From Regnicoccus_A sp014224355 (GTDB taxonomy: Bacteria; Cyanobacteriota; Cyanobacteriia; PCC-6307; Cyanobiaceae), in contig NZ_CP154799.1 in assembly GCF_050920705.1 (NCBI RefSeq), forward strand, positions 2,914,001 to 2,978,000: DNA of 64,000 bases, given 5' to 3'. The position numbers and the translations under genes are program-made. Below the pieces are notes generated by a model that was not told the DNA's origin, made no database searches, and worked only from the letters and a program-made list of their open reading frames with translations. Positions 34,150-43,712 of the stretch are shown in pieces. The stretch's first letter is position 1. Each line of letters begins with the position of its first letter.

Positions 34150-35442
34150 GTGCTGGATCAGCGCCTGCTGCGCGAGAATCCCGAGCTGATCGTCGAGCAG
34201 CTGGGGCGCCGCGGCATCGCTCTCGATCTCACGGGCCTGCAGATGATCGCGCGCCAGGAGCGTGATCTCGAGCAGCAGCGCAGCGATCTGCAGGCCGAGG
34301 GCAACCGCATTGGCCGTCAGGTGGGTGAACGCATCCGCGCCGGTGAGGCGCCCCACAGCCCCGAGGTGCAGGCCCTGCGCGATCGGGGCAACACCATCAA
34401 GCAGCAGGTGACGGTGCTGGAGGAGGAGGAGAAATCCCTCGAAGCCCGCCTGCGCGATCAGCTGCTCGCCTTCCCCAACCTGCCCTCCCCCCTCTGCCCT
34501 GACGGCGCCGGTGAAACCGAGAACGTGGAGCGGCGTCGCTGGGGCACCCCCCGGGAGCCGGTGGCCGGGGAGCCACCCCTCGAGGAGCACTGGCAGATCG
34601 CCGAACGCCTCGGTCTGATCGACACGGAGCGCTCGGTGCGCATCGCCCAGAGCCGTTTCGTGACCCTGCTCGGCCAGGGGGCACGGCTGGAGCGGGCCCT
34701 GATCAGCTTCATGCTCGATCAGCACACCCGCCGCGGCTACCGTGAGGTGCTGCCACCGATTCTGGTGAACAGCGCCAGCCTCACCGCCTCCGGCCAGTTG
34801 CCCAAGTTCGCCGAGGAGAGCTTCCACTGCTCTGGCGACGACCTCTGGCTCACCCCCACCGCCGAGGTGCCGATCACCTCGTTCCACCGCGACGAGCTGA
34901 TTCCCTCCGAGCAGCTGCCCCTGCGCTACGCCGCCTACACCCCCTGCTTCCGCCGGGAAGCCGGCTCCTACGGCCGTGACACCCGCGGCCTGATCCGTCT
35001 GCACCAGTTCAACAAGGTGGAGCTCTACTGGTTATGCCACCCCGACGAATCCGAAGCGGCCCACGCCCAGCTCACCGCCGACGCCGAAGCTGTGCTGAAG
35101 GCCCTGGAGCTGCCCTACCGGGTGATCGATCTCTGTTGCGGTGATCTGGGCTTTTCGGCCGCACGCACGTTCGATCTGGAGGTGTGGCTTCCCGGCGCCG
35201 GCACCTACCGCGAAATCTCCAGCTGCAGCACCTGCGGCGAGTTCCAGGCGCGCCGCGCCTCGATCCGCTTCAAGGACGGCAAGAAAACCCGCCTGCTGCA
35301 CACCCTCAACGGCAGCGGCCTGGCGGTGGGGCGCACCATGGCCGCCCTGCTCGAAACCGGCCAGCAGGCCGACGGCAGCGTGCTCCTGCCGCAGGCCCTG
35401 GTGCCCTACATGGGTGCCGATCGCCTCGTGCCGGAACCCTGA
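34150..35442 (+). CDS. serS: Seryl-tRNA synthetase
   Basis: A 430-residue class II synthetase starting at GTG 34150. The N-terminal coiled-coil arm (about 27-100) is rich in charged residues, as expected for tRNA-Ser recognition. The catalytic domain has motif 2 (CFRREAGSYGRDTRGLIRLHQF) and motif 3 (NGSGLAVGRTMAALLE). It charges tRNA-Ser, one isoacceptor of which is at 146-229. Confidence 0.96.
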   Translation: MLDQRLLRENPELIVEQLGRRGIALDLTGLQMIARQERDLEQQRSDLQAEGNRIGRQVGERIRAGEAPHSPEVQALRDRGNTIKQQVTVLEEEEKSLEARLRDQLLAFPNLPSPLCPDGAGETENVERRRWGTPREPVAGEPPLEEHWQIAERLGLIDTERSVRIAQSRFVTLLGQGARLERALISFMLDQHTRRGYREVLPPILVNSASLTASGQLPKFAEESFHCSGDDLWLTPTAEVPITSFHRDELIPSEQLPLRYAAYTPCFRREAGSYGRDTRGLIRLHQFNKVELYWLCHPDESEAAHAQLTADAEAVLKALELPYRVIDLCCGDLGFSAARTFDLEVWLPGAGTYREISSCSTCGEFQARRASIRFKDGKKTRLLHTLNGSGLAVGRTMAALLETGQQADGSVLLPQALVPYMGADRLVPEP

Positions 35443-35499
35443 AAGGAACGCCCCAGGGCTGAACCCCCCAGAATGGGTGCCCTGCGCAACACAGCCTGA

Positions 35500-36587
35500 A
35501 TGGGTGTTCTCTCGGCACTGGCGATCCTGGCGGCCCTGATCGTGGTGCACGAAGCCGGCCACTTCTTCGCTGCCACCTGGCAGGGCATCCGCGTCAGCGG
35601 CTTCTCGATCGGCTTCGGCCCGGCCCTGCTGCAGCGCCAGCGCCGCGGCGTGCAGTTCGCCCTGCGGGCGATCCCCCTCGGCGGCTACGTGGCCTTCCCC
35701 GACGACGACGAGGACAGCGACATCCCCAGCGATGATCCCGACCTCCTGCGCAACCGACCCCTGCCCCAGCGGGCCCTGGTGATCGCGGCCGGGGTGATCG
35801 CCAACCTGCTGCTGGCCTGGGCCGTGCTCTTCGGTCAGGGGTTGGTGGTGGGCATTCCCGCCGGCTTCAGTGCCACCCCCGGCGTGCTGGTGGCGGCGGT
35901 GCAGCCTGGCCAGCCCGCCGCCACCTCGGGCCTGATGGCCGGTGATCGCATCCTCAGCCTCGGCGGTGTGCCCGTGGGCGGCGGCTCCAAGGCCGTTGTG
36001 GATCTGGTGGCCGACATCCAGGGGGCACCCGAGCGCACCCTGCAGATCGAGGCCGACCGGGCTGGTCAGACCGTCAGCCTGCGGCTCACCCCTCCGATCG
36101 CGACGGCCTCGGCCGCATCGGCGCCCAGCTCCAGCCCAACGGCAGCGAGGTGTTCCGCCCCGCCAAAGGGCCCCTGGAGCTGCTCGGTCAGACCAACCGC
36201 GTCTTCGTGCAGCTGATCCGGCGCACTGTCGATGGCTTCGTGGCCCTGGTCACCCACTTCGGGGAAACCGCTCCCCAGGTGTCGGGACCGGTGAAGATCG
36301 TGGAGATGGGCGCCAGCCTGGCCCGCCAGGGCGGCGGCAGCCTGTTCGTGTTCGCCGCGCTGATCTCGATCAACCTGGCGGTGCTCAACGCCCTGCCCCT
36401 TCCCCTGCTCGATGGCGGCCAGTTCGTTCTGCTTCTGCTCGAGGGGCTGCGCGGCCGGCCCCTGCCCGACCGCCTGCAGCTGGCCTTCATGCAGTCGGGC
36501 TTTCTGCTGCTGGTGGGGCTGAGCGTGGTGCTGATCGTCAAGGACACCAGCCAGCTCTCGGTGGTGCAGCAGCTGCTCGGCCACTGA
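35500..36587 (+). CDS. rseP: Site-2 membrane metalloprotease RseP (apparent frameshift)
   Basis: The first frame (35500-36216) holds the first helix with the zinc motif HEAGH (residues 17-21), the loop FSIGFGPALL, a second helix and a PDZ domain ending VSLRLTP. From about 36092 the protein continues in another frame (FRPAKGPLELLGQ, then INLAVLNALPLPLLDGG with the LDG motif, and a last helix). One extra C at the four-C run 36089-36092 restores a ~363-residue protein with the intervening DRDGLGRIGAQ stretch intact. It acts in regulated intramembrane proteolysis. Confidence 0.88.
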
Positions 36588-36588
36588 G

Positions 36589-37275
36589 GTGCCCCGTTTG
36601 GCCACGGCCCGGCAGCGGACGCCGCTGATCCTGGAGCGCCTGGCCCTCCACTACCCCCACGCCACCTGCTCCCTGAACTGGCGCACCGCCTGGGAGCTGC
36701 TGGTGGCCACGATGCTCTCGGCCCAGTGCACCGATGAGCGGGTCAATCTGGTCACCCCGGCCCTGTTCGAGCGCTTCCCCGATGCCACCGCGGCCGCCGC
36801 AGTGAGCTCCGCTGAGGTGGAGCCCTATGTGAAATCCACCGGCTTCTTCCGCAACAAGGCGAAGAACATCGTGGCCGCCTCCCAGTTGTTGATCGAGCGC
36901 CACGGCGGCGCGGTGCCGGCGTCGATGGAGGAACTGCTGGAGCTCCCCGGGGTGGCGCGCAAGACCGCCAACGTCGTGCTGGCCCATGCTTTCGGCATCA
37001 ACGCCGGCGTCACGGTCGACACCCATGTGCGTCGGCTGAGCAACAGGCTCGGGCTGACGCGAGAGAGCGAACCACGCCGGATCGAGCCGGAGCTGATGAA
37101 GCTCGTGCCGCAGCCGGAGTGGGAGAACTTCTCGATCCGGCTGATCTTCCATGGGCGCGCCGTCTGCAATGCCCGCAAGCCCCTGTGCGCGGGCTGCCCC
37201 CTGGCCGATCTCTGCCCCAGCCATCCAGACCATGGCCCAAGCGGCCGGCGGGCTGGGCGATCAGCCACACGGTAA
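36589..37275 (+). CDS. nth: Endonuclease III
   Basis: A 228-residue DNA glycosylase/AP lyase for oxidised pyrimidines. The helix-hairpin-helix LPGVARKTANVV carries the catalytic Lys (K125), and the catalytic Asp is D144 in VDTHVRR. A C-terminal [4Fe-4S] site has the pattern Cx6Cx2Cx5C (C193, C200, C203, C209). The GTG start lies one base after the rseP stop. A 19-residue basic tail follows the cluster. Confidence 0.95.
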   Translation: MPRLATARQRTPLILERLALHYPHATCSLNWRTAWELLVATMLSAQCTDERVNLVTPALFERFPDATAAAAVSSAEVEPYVKSTGFFRNKAKNIVAASQLLIERHGGAVPASMEELLELPGVARKTANVVLAHAFGINAGVTVDTHVRRLSNRLGLTRESEPRRIEPELMKLVPQPEWENFSIRLIFHGRAVCNARKPLCAGCPLADLCPSHPDHGPSGRRAGRSATR

Positions 37276-37309
37276 GCTTGCTCTTCACTGAAAGAGCTGC
37301 AGCAGCCGC

Positions 37310-37612
37310 ATGGCGAAGAAGTCGATGATTGCGCGCGACGTCAAGCGCAAGAAAATTGTGGAACGCTTCGCCGTCAAGCGCGCTGCCCTCAAGGCTGCCT
37401 TCGAATCGGCCGCCGATCCGATGCAGCGGCTGGAGATCCACCGCCAGATCCAGAATCTGCCCCGCAACAGCGCCCCCTCCCGCGTGCGCAACCGTTGCTG
37501 GGCCACCGGCAAGCCCCGCGGCTTCTACAGAGATTTCGGCCTCTGCCGCAACCAGCTGCGCGAGCGCGCCCACAAGGGCTTGCTGCCCGGCGTGGTCAAG
37601 TCGAGCTGGTAG
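37310..37612 (+). CDS. rpsN: 30S ribosomal protein S14
   Basis: 100 residues. The sequence begins MAKKSMIARDVKRKKIVERF and contains the conserved RVRNRCWATGKPRGFYRDFG segment. It is the long, zinc-independent form found in cyanobacteria. It is a single gene outside the main ribosomal cluster, with a strong terminator 24 bp after the stop. Confidence 0.97.
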   Translation: MAKKSMIARDVKRKKIVERFAVKRAALKAAFESAADPMQRLEIHRQIQNLPRNSAPSRVRNRCWATGKPRGFYRDFGLCRNQLRERAHKGLLPGVVKSSW

Positions 37613-37635
37613 GCCACCCACCAACGGCCTGCTCC

Positions 37636-37660
37636 GGGTGGCCAGTGGCCACCCTTTTTT
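37636..37660 (+). terminator. Rho-independent terminator of rpsN
   Basis: GGGTGGCC-AGT-GGCCACCC is a perfect 8-bp stem, followed by six T residues, between rpsN and pnp. Confidence 0.92.
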
Positions 37661-37726
37661 GCGCGCGCCACCCCTGCAGGCCCGAATGCGAGGATGGTAC
37701 GTGATACAAAACGGACATAAACCGAC

Positions 37727-39850
37727 GTGCCAGGACAGATTCAGACGGTCTCCTTCGATGGTCGGGAGATCCGGCTGACCACAGGGTTGTATGCCCCCCA
37801 GGCGGGTGGCTCAGTATTGATCGAATGCGGGGACACCGCCGTGCTGGTCACGGCCACCCGCTCCAAGGGTCGCGAAGGAATCGACTTCCTCCCCCTCACC
37901 TGTGATTACGAGGAGCGCCTCTACGCCGCCGGCCGCATCCCGGGCAGCTTCTTCCGCCGCGAAGGCCGCCCCCCCGAGCGCGCGATCCTCACCACCCGCC
38001 TGATCGACCGCCCCCTGCGGCCCCTGTTCCCCTCCTGGCTGCGCGACGACCTGCAGGTGGTGGCCACCTGCCTGTCGCTGGATGAACGGGTGCCGCCCGA
38101 TGTGCTGGCTGTCACCGGCGCTTCGATCGCCACCCTGCTGGCGAAGATTCCCTTCCAGGGCCCGATGGCGGCCGTGCGCGTGGGCCTGCTCGGCGACGAC
38201 TTCGTGCTCAACCCCAGCTACCGCGAGATCGAGCGCAGCGAGCTGGATCTGGTGGTGGCCGGTACCCCCGCCGGTGTGGTGATGGTGGAAGCGGGCGCCA
38301 ACCAGTTGCCCGAGCAGGATGTGATCGAGGCGATCGACTTCGGCTACGAAGCCGTGGGCGAGCTGATCAAGGCCCAGCAGAAGCTTCTCGCCGACCTCGG
38401 CATCGAGCAGGTGTTCCCCGAACCCCAGGTTCAGGACCCTGCCCTGCCGGCCTTCCTGGAGCAGGAATGTGGCGCTGGCATCGGTGAGGTGCTCAAGCAG
38501 TTCAGCCTCACCAAGGCCGAGCGCGACGCCCAACTCGACGGGATCAAGGCGGGTGTGGCCGAGAAGATCGCCGCCCTCTCCGACGACGACCCGATCCGCG
38601 TGGCCGCCGCCGGCAAGGCCCTGGGGAACACCTACAAGGGCATCACCAAGAAGCTGATGCGCGCCCAGATCGTCAGCGATGGCAAGCGGGTCGATGGCCG
38701 CAACCTCGATGAAGTGCGCCCGATCAGCGCCGCCGTGGGCGTGCTGCCCAAGCGGGTGCATGGCTCCGGCCTGTTCCAGCGCGGGCTCACCCAGGTGCTC
38801 TCCACCGCCACCCTCGGCACCCCCAGCGATGCCCAGGAGATGGATGACCTCAACCCCATCGGTGAGAAGACCTACCTCCACCACTACAACTTCCCCCCTT
38901 ATTCGGTGGGCGAAACCCGGCCGATGCGCTCCCCCGGCCGCCGTGAGGTTGGCCACGGTGCCCTGGCCGAACGGGCGATCGTGCCCGTGCTCCCTCCCAA
39001 GGAGAGCTTCCCCTACGTGCTGCGCGTGGTCTCGGAATGCCTCAGCTCCAACGGCTCCACCTCGATGGGCTCGGTCTGCGGCAGCACCCTGGCCCTGATG
39101 GATGCCGGCGTGCCCCTCAAGGCTCCCGTGAGCGGTGCCGCCATGGGCCTGATCAAGGAGGGCGATCAGGTGCGCATCCTCACCGACATCCAGGGCATCG
39201 AAGACTTTCTCGGTGACATGGACTTCAAGGTGGCCGGCACCGAGAAGGGCATCACCGCCCTGCAGATGGACATGAAGATCAGCGGTCTGGCGGTCAGCAC
39301 CGTGGCCGAGGCCGTCAACCAGGCCCGCCCGGCCCGGCTGCACATCCTCGAGAAGATGCTCGAGGCGATCGGCAAGCCCCGCGATGTGCTCTCCCCCCAC
39401 GCCCCACGCCTGCTCAGCTTCCGCATCGACCCGGAACTGATCGGCACCGTGATCGGCCCCGGCGGCCGCACGATCAAGGGCATCACCGAGCGCACCAACA
39501 CCAAGATCGACATCGAAGACGGCGGTATCGTCACGATCGCCAGCCACGACGGTGCCGCGGCCGAGGAAGCCCAGCGGATCATCGAGGGCCTCACCCGTCG
39601 CGTCAGCGAAGGGGAGATGTTCAACGGCTCCGTCACCCGGATCATTCCGATCGGCGCCTTCGTCGAGATCCTCCCCGGCAAGGAAGGCATGATCCACATC
39701 TCCCAGCTCTCGGAAGCACGGGTCGAGAAGGTGGAAGACGTGGTCAAGGTGGGCGATGCCGTGACCGTGCGCGTGCGCGAAATCGACAACCGCGGCCGCA
39801 TCAACCTCACCCTGCGCGGCGTGGCCCAGGAGCAGGTGCCGGTGGCCTGA
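37727..39850 (+). CDS. pnp: Polyribonucleotide nucleotidyltransferase (PNPase)
   Basis: 707 residues from a GTG at 37727. Two RNase PH domains (about 1-230 and 310-550; the second includes FPPYSVGETRPMRSPGRREVGHG), a KH domain (IGPGGRTIKGITERTNTKI) and an S1 domain (VTRIIPIGAFVEILPGKEGM) are in the expected order. The enzyme degrades RNA 3' to 5' with phosphate and adds tails in the reverse reaction. It is transcribed separately from rpsN, given the terminator. Confidence 0.97.
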   Translation: MPGQIQTVSFDGREIRLTTGLYAPQAGGSVLIECGDTAVLVTATRSKGREGIDFLPLTCDYEERLYAAGRIPGSFFRREGRPPERAILTTRLIDRPLRPLFPSWLRDDLQVVATCLSLDERVPPDVLAVTGASIATLLAKIPFQGPMAAVRVGLLGDDFVLNPSYREIERSELDLVVAGTPAGVVMVEAGANQLPEQDVIEAIDFGYEAVGELIKAQQKLLADLGIEQVFPEPQVQDPALPAFLEQECGAGIGEVLKQFSLTKAERDAQLDGIKAGVAEKIAALSDDDPIRVAAAGKALGNTYKGITKKLMRAQIVSDGKRVDGRNLDEVRPISAAVGVLPKRVHGSGLFQRGLTQVLSTATLGTPSDAQEMDDLNPIGEKTYLHHYNFPPYSVGETRPMRSPGRREVGHGALAERAIVPVLPPKESFPYVLRVVSECLSSNGSTSMGSVCGSTLALMDAGVPLKAPVSGAAMGLIKEGDQVRILTDIQGIEDFLGDMDFKVAGTEKGITALQMDMKISGLAVSTVAEAVNQARPARLHILEKMLEAIGKPRDVLSPHAPRLLSFRIDPELIGTVIGPGGRTIKGITERTNTKIDIEDGGIVTIASHDGAAAEEAQRIIEGLTRRVSEGEMFNGSVTRIIPIGAFVEILPGKEGMIHISQLSEARVEKVEDVVKVGDAVTVRVREIDNRGRINLTLRGVAQEQVPVA

Positions 39851-39953
39851 TCACAGCCAAGGAAGGTGGGGGGATTCAGGGACATGCCCTGGATCACCCT
39901 GCCCTCCACCCCAGGCCTGAAACAAGCCTGGTAACAATGTCTGGGATGAGCGA

Positions 39954-40688
39954 TCAGAGCTGAAACAGGTTGTTCCCCACCGTCAGAATCTGCAGCGTGG
40001 GATCGAAGGCAGGATCGCCCAGCTCCCGCTCAATGTTGGGATCCCACACAAACACATCAGCACCAACGATCGTGGTCGCTCCGATTTCAGGACCGATCTG
40101 TCGGAATCCATCCTCATCGAGCACGGGGCGACCCTGACTGTCGGTGAGAATTTCAAAGCGGCTGATCTCCACGCCATCGGCCACCTGCTCGTAGGTGATC
40201 ACGTTGTCATAGGGACCGACGTTGTAGATCAGCACCTTGTCGCCCTCAGCCGCATTGAAATCCTCGATGCGGTCGTTGCCGCGGGAGAGGGCGAAACGAT
40301 CACCTCCCGGGCCACCGAAGAGGCGATCATCGTCGCGGTTGCCGTTGAGAAAATCATCACCCTCACCACCGAAGAGCCAGTCGTTGTTCTTGCCTCCGGA
40401 GAGGGAATCAAAGCCGGATCCACCGCGCAGGGTGTCGCTGCCGGCGTTGCCCCGCAGCACATCATCAAGCTGACGGCCCAGCAGCAGATCCTCACCGCCA
40501 AGGCCACGGATCGTGTCGTCGCCCTCGGTGCCGGTGAGGGTGTCGTTGCCCTCGGTGCCGGTGATCTCCTCCCCCACCAGGAAGTTCCCGCTCAGGGCCG
40601 GATCCACAAACGCCGGCTGACCCTGCTCAGCCAGAAAGTCGTTGAGAATCTGCTGGGCCTGAAGGACCTCAAGGTCAGGATCAAACAT
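39954..40688 (-). CDS. RTX-type calcium-binding repeat protein
   Basis: 244 residues from an ATG at 40688 (the frame continues upstream, but that part looks random). After a ~45-residue N-terminal region come about ten nonapeptide repeats of GGxGxDxLx type: GTEGNDTLT, GTEGDDTIR, GLGGEDLLL, GNAGSDTLR, GGSGFDSLS, GGEGDDFLN, GGPGGDRFA. Then a bacterial C-terminal domain starts with GNDRIEDFNAAEGDKVLIY. Such parallel beta-roll proteins usually leave by type I secretion; no exporter is nearby. Confidence 0.88.
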   Translation of the reverse strand: MFDPDLEVLQAQQILNDFLAEQGQPAFVDPALSGNFLVGEEITGTEGNDTLTGTEGDDTIRGLGGEDLLLGRQLDDVLRGNAGSDTLRGGSGFDSLSGGKNNDWLFGGEGDDFLNGNRDDDRLFGGPGGDRFALSRGNDRIEDFNAAEGDKVLIYNVGPYDNVITYEQVADGVEISRFEILTDSQGRPVLDEDGFRQIGPEIGATTIVGADVFVWDPNIERELGDPAFDPTLQILTVGNNLFQL

Positions 40689-40770
40689 CGAAGATCTGAG
40701 GCAAACCCGAGGCCAGCGAGCGGCCCGAAGGGCTTCAAGCAGGCCCCCAGGCGGCTGGGACCGGAAGCCC

Positions 40771-41706
40771 TCAGAGCATGAAACCCGGATCGATGCGCGC
40801 CAGGGCGGCGGCCGCCCGCTCGCACAGTTCCCTGTGGGCCAGACCATGGCTGGCGATCAGACAGCCCGCCTGCAGTCCATCGCCATTGTTGTAGTGAAGG
40901 GGTCGGCCATCGGCATGGCTGAAGGCCCCGCCCGCCGCTCGCAGCACCGCCTCAGGCGCCGCCATGTCCCAGTCCTTGGGGGCACTGCGGCCGGAGAGGG
41001 AGAGGTACAGGTCGGTTTCACCGCGCAGGATCGTGGCCACCTTGCAGCCCACGCTGCCCACCGCCAGCGAGGGGCCCAGCTCCAGGGCCTGCACCAGCTG
41101 CTCCAGCCGCTGGTCACGGTGGTTGCGGCTGGCCACCAGCACCAGCTCGCGAGGTTCGCGCCGCTCGCTCAGCTGGGGCGCAAACCTCTCCCCTGAAGGG
41201 TTCTCCCGCCAGGCGCCGCCGATCAATCCCTCGGCGGCCGTCCCCACCAGACCGAACCACAGCTCCTCCTTCTCGGGGAGCAGCACCACGCCCAGGACGG
41301 GCTGCCCCCGATGCACCAGGGCCAGATGCACCGCGTACTCGCCCGTGCCCTGGATGAAGTCCTTGGTGCCATCGAGCGGATCGAGGATCCACAGCCACTC
41401 GGCCTCCAGAGGCAGCCCTGCCCTGAGCTGGTCCTTGGCCGTCTCCTCGCTGAGCAGGGTCCAGGGGGCGTTGGGAAAGGCCTGGGCAAGGCCGTCGAGC
41501 AGGTGCTGGTTCACCGCCAGATCGGCCGCCGTCACCGGACCCTCGCCGCCCTCATCCACGCTCAGGGCCGCGTCGTAGCCGAAGGGTGGCTGCTCGCCGC
41601 GAGCGTAGGCCCGCAGAATCGCGGCCGAGTCCCAGCTCAGCTGACGCAGCAGCGCCAGCAACTCCTCCACGTCGACGCCGGCGGGCAGGGAGGGGGCAGC
41701 CATCAT
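40771..41706 (-). CDS. cysQ: 3'(2'),5'-bisphosphate nucleotidase CysQ-like
   Basis: 311 residues from the ATG at 41706, or 310 from 41703. An inositol-phosphatase-fold enzyme with the metal motif LDPLDGTKDFIQG, the upstream Glu in SEETAKD, and PKDWDMAAPEAVLRAAGG near the C-terminus. It removes 3'-phosphate from PAP/PAPS in sulfur metabolism. It is divergent from rsmI. Confidence 0.88.
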   Translation of the reverse strand: MMAAPSLPAGVDVEELLALLRQLSWDSAAILRAYARGEQPPFGYDAALSVDEGGEGPVTAADLAVNQHLLDGLAQAFPNAPWTLLSEETAKDQLRAGLPLEAEWLWILDPLDGTKDFIQGTGEYAVHLALVHRGQPVLGVVLLPEKEELWFGLVGTAAEGLIGGAWRENPSGERFAPQLSERREPRELVLVASRNHRDQRLEQLVQALELGPSLAVGSVGCKVATILRGETDLYLSLSGRSAPKDWDMAAPEAVLRAAGGAFSHADGRPLHYNNGDGLQAGCLIASHGLAHRELCERAAAALARIDPGFML

Positions 41707-41739
41707 GGGCGGGGCCAGGGACACGTTCAGAGCCGCATT

Positions 41740-42591
41740 GTGGAGCAAGCCAGCGAACCCGCCGCCGGGGTGCTGTACCTGGTGGGGACACCGATCGGCA
41801 ACCTGGGGGACCTCTCTCCCCGGGCCCGCCGGGTGCTGGAGGGCGTCGACCGCATCGCCTGTGAAGACACCCGCCACAGCGGTCAGCTGCTGGCCGGCCT
41901 GGGCATCCGCTGCCGCCTGCTCAGCTTTCACCAGCACAACCAGACCGCCCGCATCCCCGAGCTGCTGGCCGCCCTGGCCGCCGGGGAAAGCCTGGCGGTG
42001 ATCAGTGATGCGGGCCTGCCGGGCATCTCCGATCCGGGCGAGGCGCTGGTGGCAGCCGCCCGAGCCGGCGGCCATCCGGTGATCTGCGTGCCCGGCCCCT
42101 GCGCCGTGACCACCGCCCTGGTGAGCAGCGGCCTGCCCAGTGGCCGCTTCTGCTTCGAGGGGTTCCTGCCGGCCAAGGTGAGTCTTCGCCGCCAGCGGCT
42201 CCAGGAGCTGGCCGGCGAACCGCGCACGCTGGTGCTGTTCGAAGCACCGCACCGGTTGATCGAGCTGCTCGAAGACCTGCACAGCACCCTGGGCGACCGT
42301 CCCCTGCAGGTGGCGCGGGAACTCACCAAACGGCACGAGCAGCAGATCGGTCCCAGCGTGAGCGCGGCCCTTGAGCACTTCCGCAGGGTGCCGCCCCGGG
42401 GGGAGTGCACCCTTGTGCTGGGCGGTGCCGCCCCTGAGGAACCACCTGTTCGCAGCGACGCCGAGCTGACCCTGGAGCTGCGCGAGAAGGTGGCATCAGG
42501 CCTGAGCGCCAGTGATGCAGCCCGCCAGCTGGCCGCTGAGACCGGCCTCTCGCGCCGCAGCCTCTACGCCCTGCTCCACCGGCCGGAGTGA
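41740..42591 (+). CDS. rsmI: 16S rRNA (cytidine-1402-2'-O)-methyltransferase
   Basis: 283 residues from a GTG at 41740 (VEQASEPAAGVLYLVGTPIG), chosen because the longer upstream frame is antisense to cysQ. Tetrapyrrole-methylase fold: GTPIGNLGDLSPRA, EDTRHSGQLL, SDAGLPGISDPG and FEAPHRL are all RsmI signatures. The C-terminal helical domain ends LSRRSLYALL. The next gene starts within its last codons. Confidence 0.93.
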   Translation: MEQASEPAAGVLYLVGTPIGNLGDLSPRARRVLEGVDRIACEDTRHSGQLLAGLGIRCRLLSFHQHNQTARIPELLAALAAGESLAVISDAGLPGISDPGEALVAAARAGGHPVICVPGPCAVTTALVSSGLPSGRFCFEGFLPAKVSLRRQRLQELAGEPRTLVLFEAPHRLIELLEDLHSTLGDRPLQVARELTKRHEQQIGPSVSAALEHFRRVPPRGECTLVLGGAAPEEPPVRSDAELTLELREKVASGLSASDAARQLAAETGLSRRSLYALLHRPE

Positions 42592-42899
42592 GCAACCCCA
42601 GCGGGGGATGGACCATGCTGAAGGACGAGCTGCCCCCCAGTCCCATCGCCCCGGCCATGCTGCTGCGCCTGCGCCTGTTGCTCACCAGCCTTGGCGGCGG
42701 GGTTCTGCTCCTGCTGATCCTCTGCCTCGGCGCCCAGAACCTGGAGGAGCGCCCCACTCTGCGGCTCGGCATCGGCCGCAGCGCCCCCCTGCCCAGCGGC
42801 TTCCTGGTGGGGCTGGCCCTGGCGGCGGGGGTGATCAGCGGCGGTTCTGCCACTGCCCTGCTGCTGCCCCGCCGGGATCAGCCGCCGGGGAGTGCGTAG
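42588..42899 (+). CDS. Hypothetical small membrane protein (two helices)
   Basis: 103 residues from GTG 42588, overlapping the rsmI stop by 4 bp. An internal ATG (residue 10) is an alternative start. Helices lie at about 25-48 and 70-92, with a short soluble loop between and a basic end. The arrangement resembles small LapA-like proteins, but I do not recognise the family. Its 3' end overlaps the convergent HTH gene by 22 bp. Confidence 0.65.
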   Translation: MSNPSGGWTMLKDELPPSPIAPAMLLRLRLLLTSLGGGVLLLLILCLGAQNLEERPTLRLGIGRSAPLPSGFLVGLALAAGVISGGSATALLLPRRDQPPGSA

Positions 42900-43672
42900 A
42901 GCGCCCCTTCCAGCACCACCCGGGTGATGCCCTTCCCCACCAGGTAGGTGGCCGTGCGCTGGATCACCTGGCTGTCGGGCATCTTGATCACCCGCTGGCT
43001 GCGGCCGCACTGGCGCTTGGCCTGGCGGGGATTGGCAAACACCACCAGGGCGTGGCGGGCCTGCTCCTCGTCGGGGAGGGCACCCAGCTCGGGGAAGTCA
43101 CTGAGGGGGCGGGCCTGGAGCTCCACGGTCTTGTCGACGAGCATGTAGAGGCTGTCGGGCAGGGGTGCGCTCTCCAGCGGCTGGCAGACCACAGCGGGCC
43201 GCTGCTCAACCCCTGCGCCGAGGTTGGCGCCCGCAACCACCGGCACCATCGTGAACACATTCCCTTCAGCGTCGGTGTCGTCGCCATCGCTGTCGTCAGC
43301 GTCGCTCTCCTCGTCGCCCTCGCCGTCATCCCCGAAGTCATCGGCGTCATCGATCGCCAGCACGCCAGGGCGTTCAGCCTCCTCATCGACCTCGGGGGCA
43401 CCGTCGTCGCGGTCCTGATCGGAATCCTCGTCCGGCGCCGCAGCGGCCACCGGGGTGAGCGCCTCGAGGGAAGCCTCCAGCTGGGCCACCGGGCGGCCTC
43501 GCTCCCTCTTGAGCTGCTCGTAGAGCTCGGGCGCGAGGGCGCCCTTCACCACCCGGGTCACGGTGTTGGGGCTGCAGCCGAAGGCATCAGCGAGGGCCGC
43601 GCTGGATTCACCAGCCCTCCACCGCCGAACCAGCTCCTGTTTCTGGGCATCACTGAGCCGGGAGGCCGCCAT
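42878..43672 (-). CDS. HTH protein with a long acidic linker
   Basis: 264 residues from MAASRLSDAQKQELVRRWRA. The N-terminal 45 residues form a resolvase/MerR-like HTH (SSAALADAFGCSPNTVTRVV). Residues ~75-125 are extremely acidic (runs of D, E and S). The C-terminal ~120 residues form a compact domain (LPDSLYMLVDKTVELQARPL, then ALVVFANPRQAKRQCGRSQR). It is probably a DNA-binding regulator; the function of the C-terminal domain is not recognised. tRNA-Arg begins 41 bp from its start on the other strand. Confidence 0.75.
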   Translation of the reverse strand: MAASRLSDAQKQELVRRWRAGESSAALADAFGCSPNTVTRVVKGALAPELYEQLKRERGRPVAQLEASLEALTPVAAAAPDEDSDQDRDDGAPEVDEEAERPGVLAIDDADDFGDDGEGDEESDADDSDGDDTDAEGNVFTMVPVVAGANLGAGVEQRPAVVCQPLESAPLPDSLYMLVDKTVELQARPLSDFPELGALPDEEQARHALVVFANPRQAKRQCGRSQRVIKMPDSQVIQRTATYLVGKGITRVVLEGALYALPGG

Positions 43673-43712
43673 CGAGCAAGTTGCGCAGCCTCCCAATCTA
43701 GGCTGCACGGGT

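Noticed and set aside
37811..39697. 628-residue minus-strand open frame
   Set aside because: It lies entirely antisense to pnp, which has every PNPase domain. The His/Gly-rich product is a shadow.
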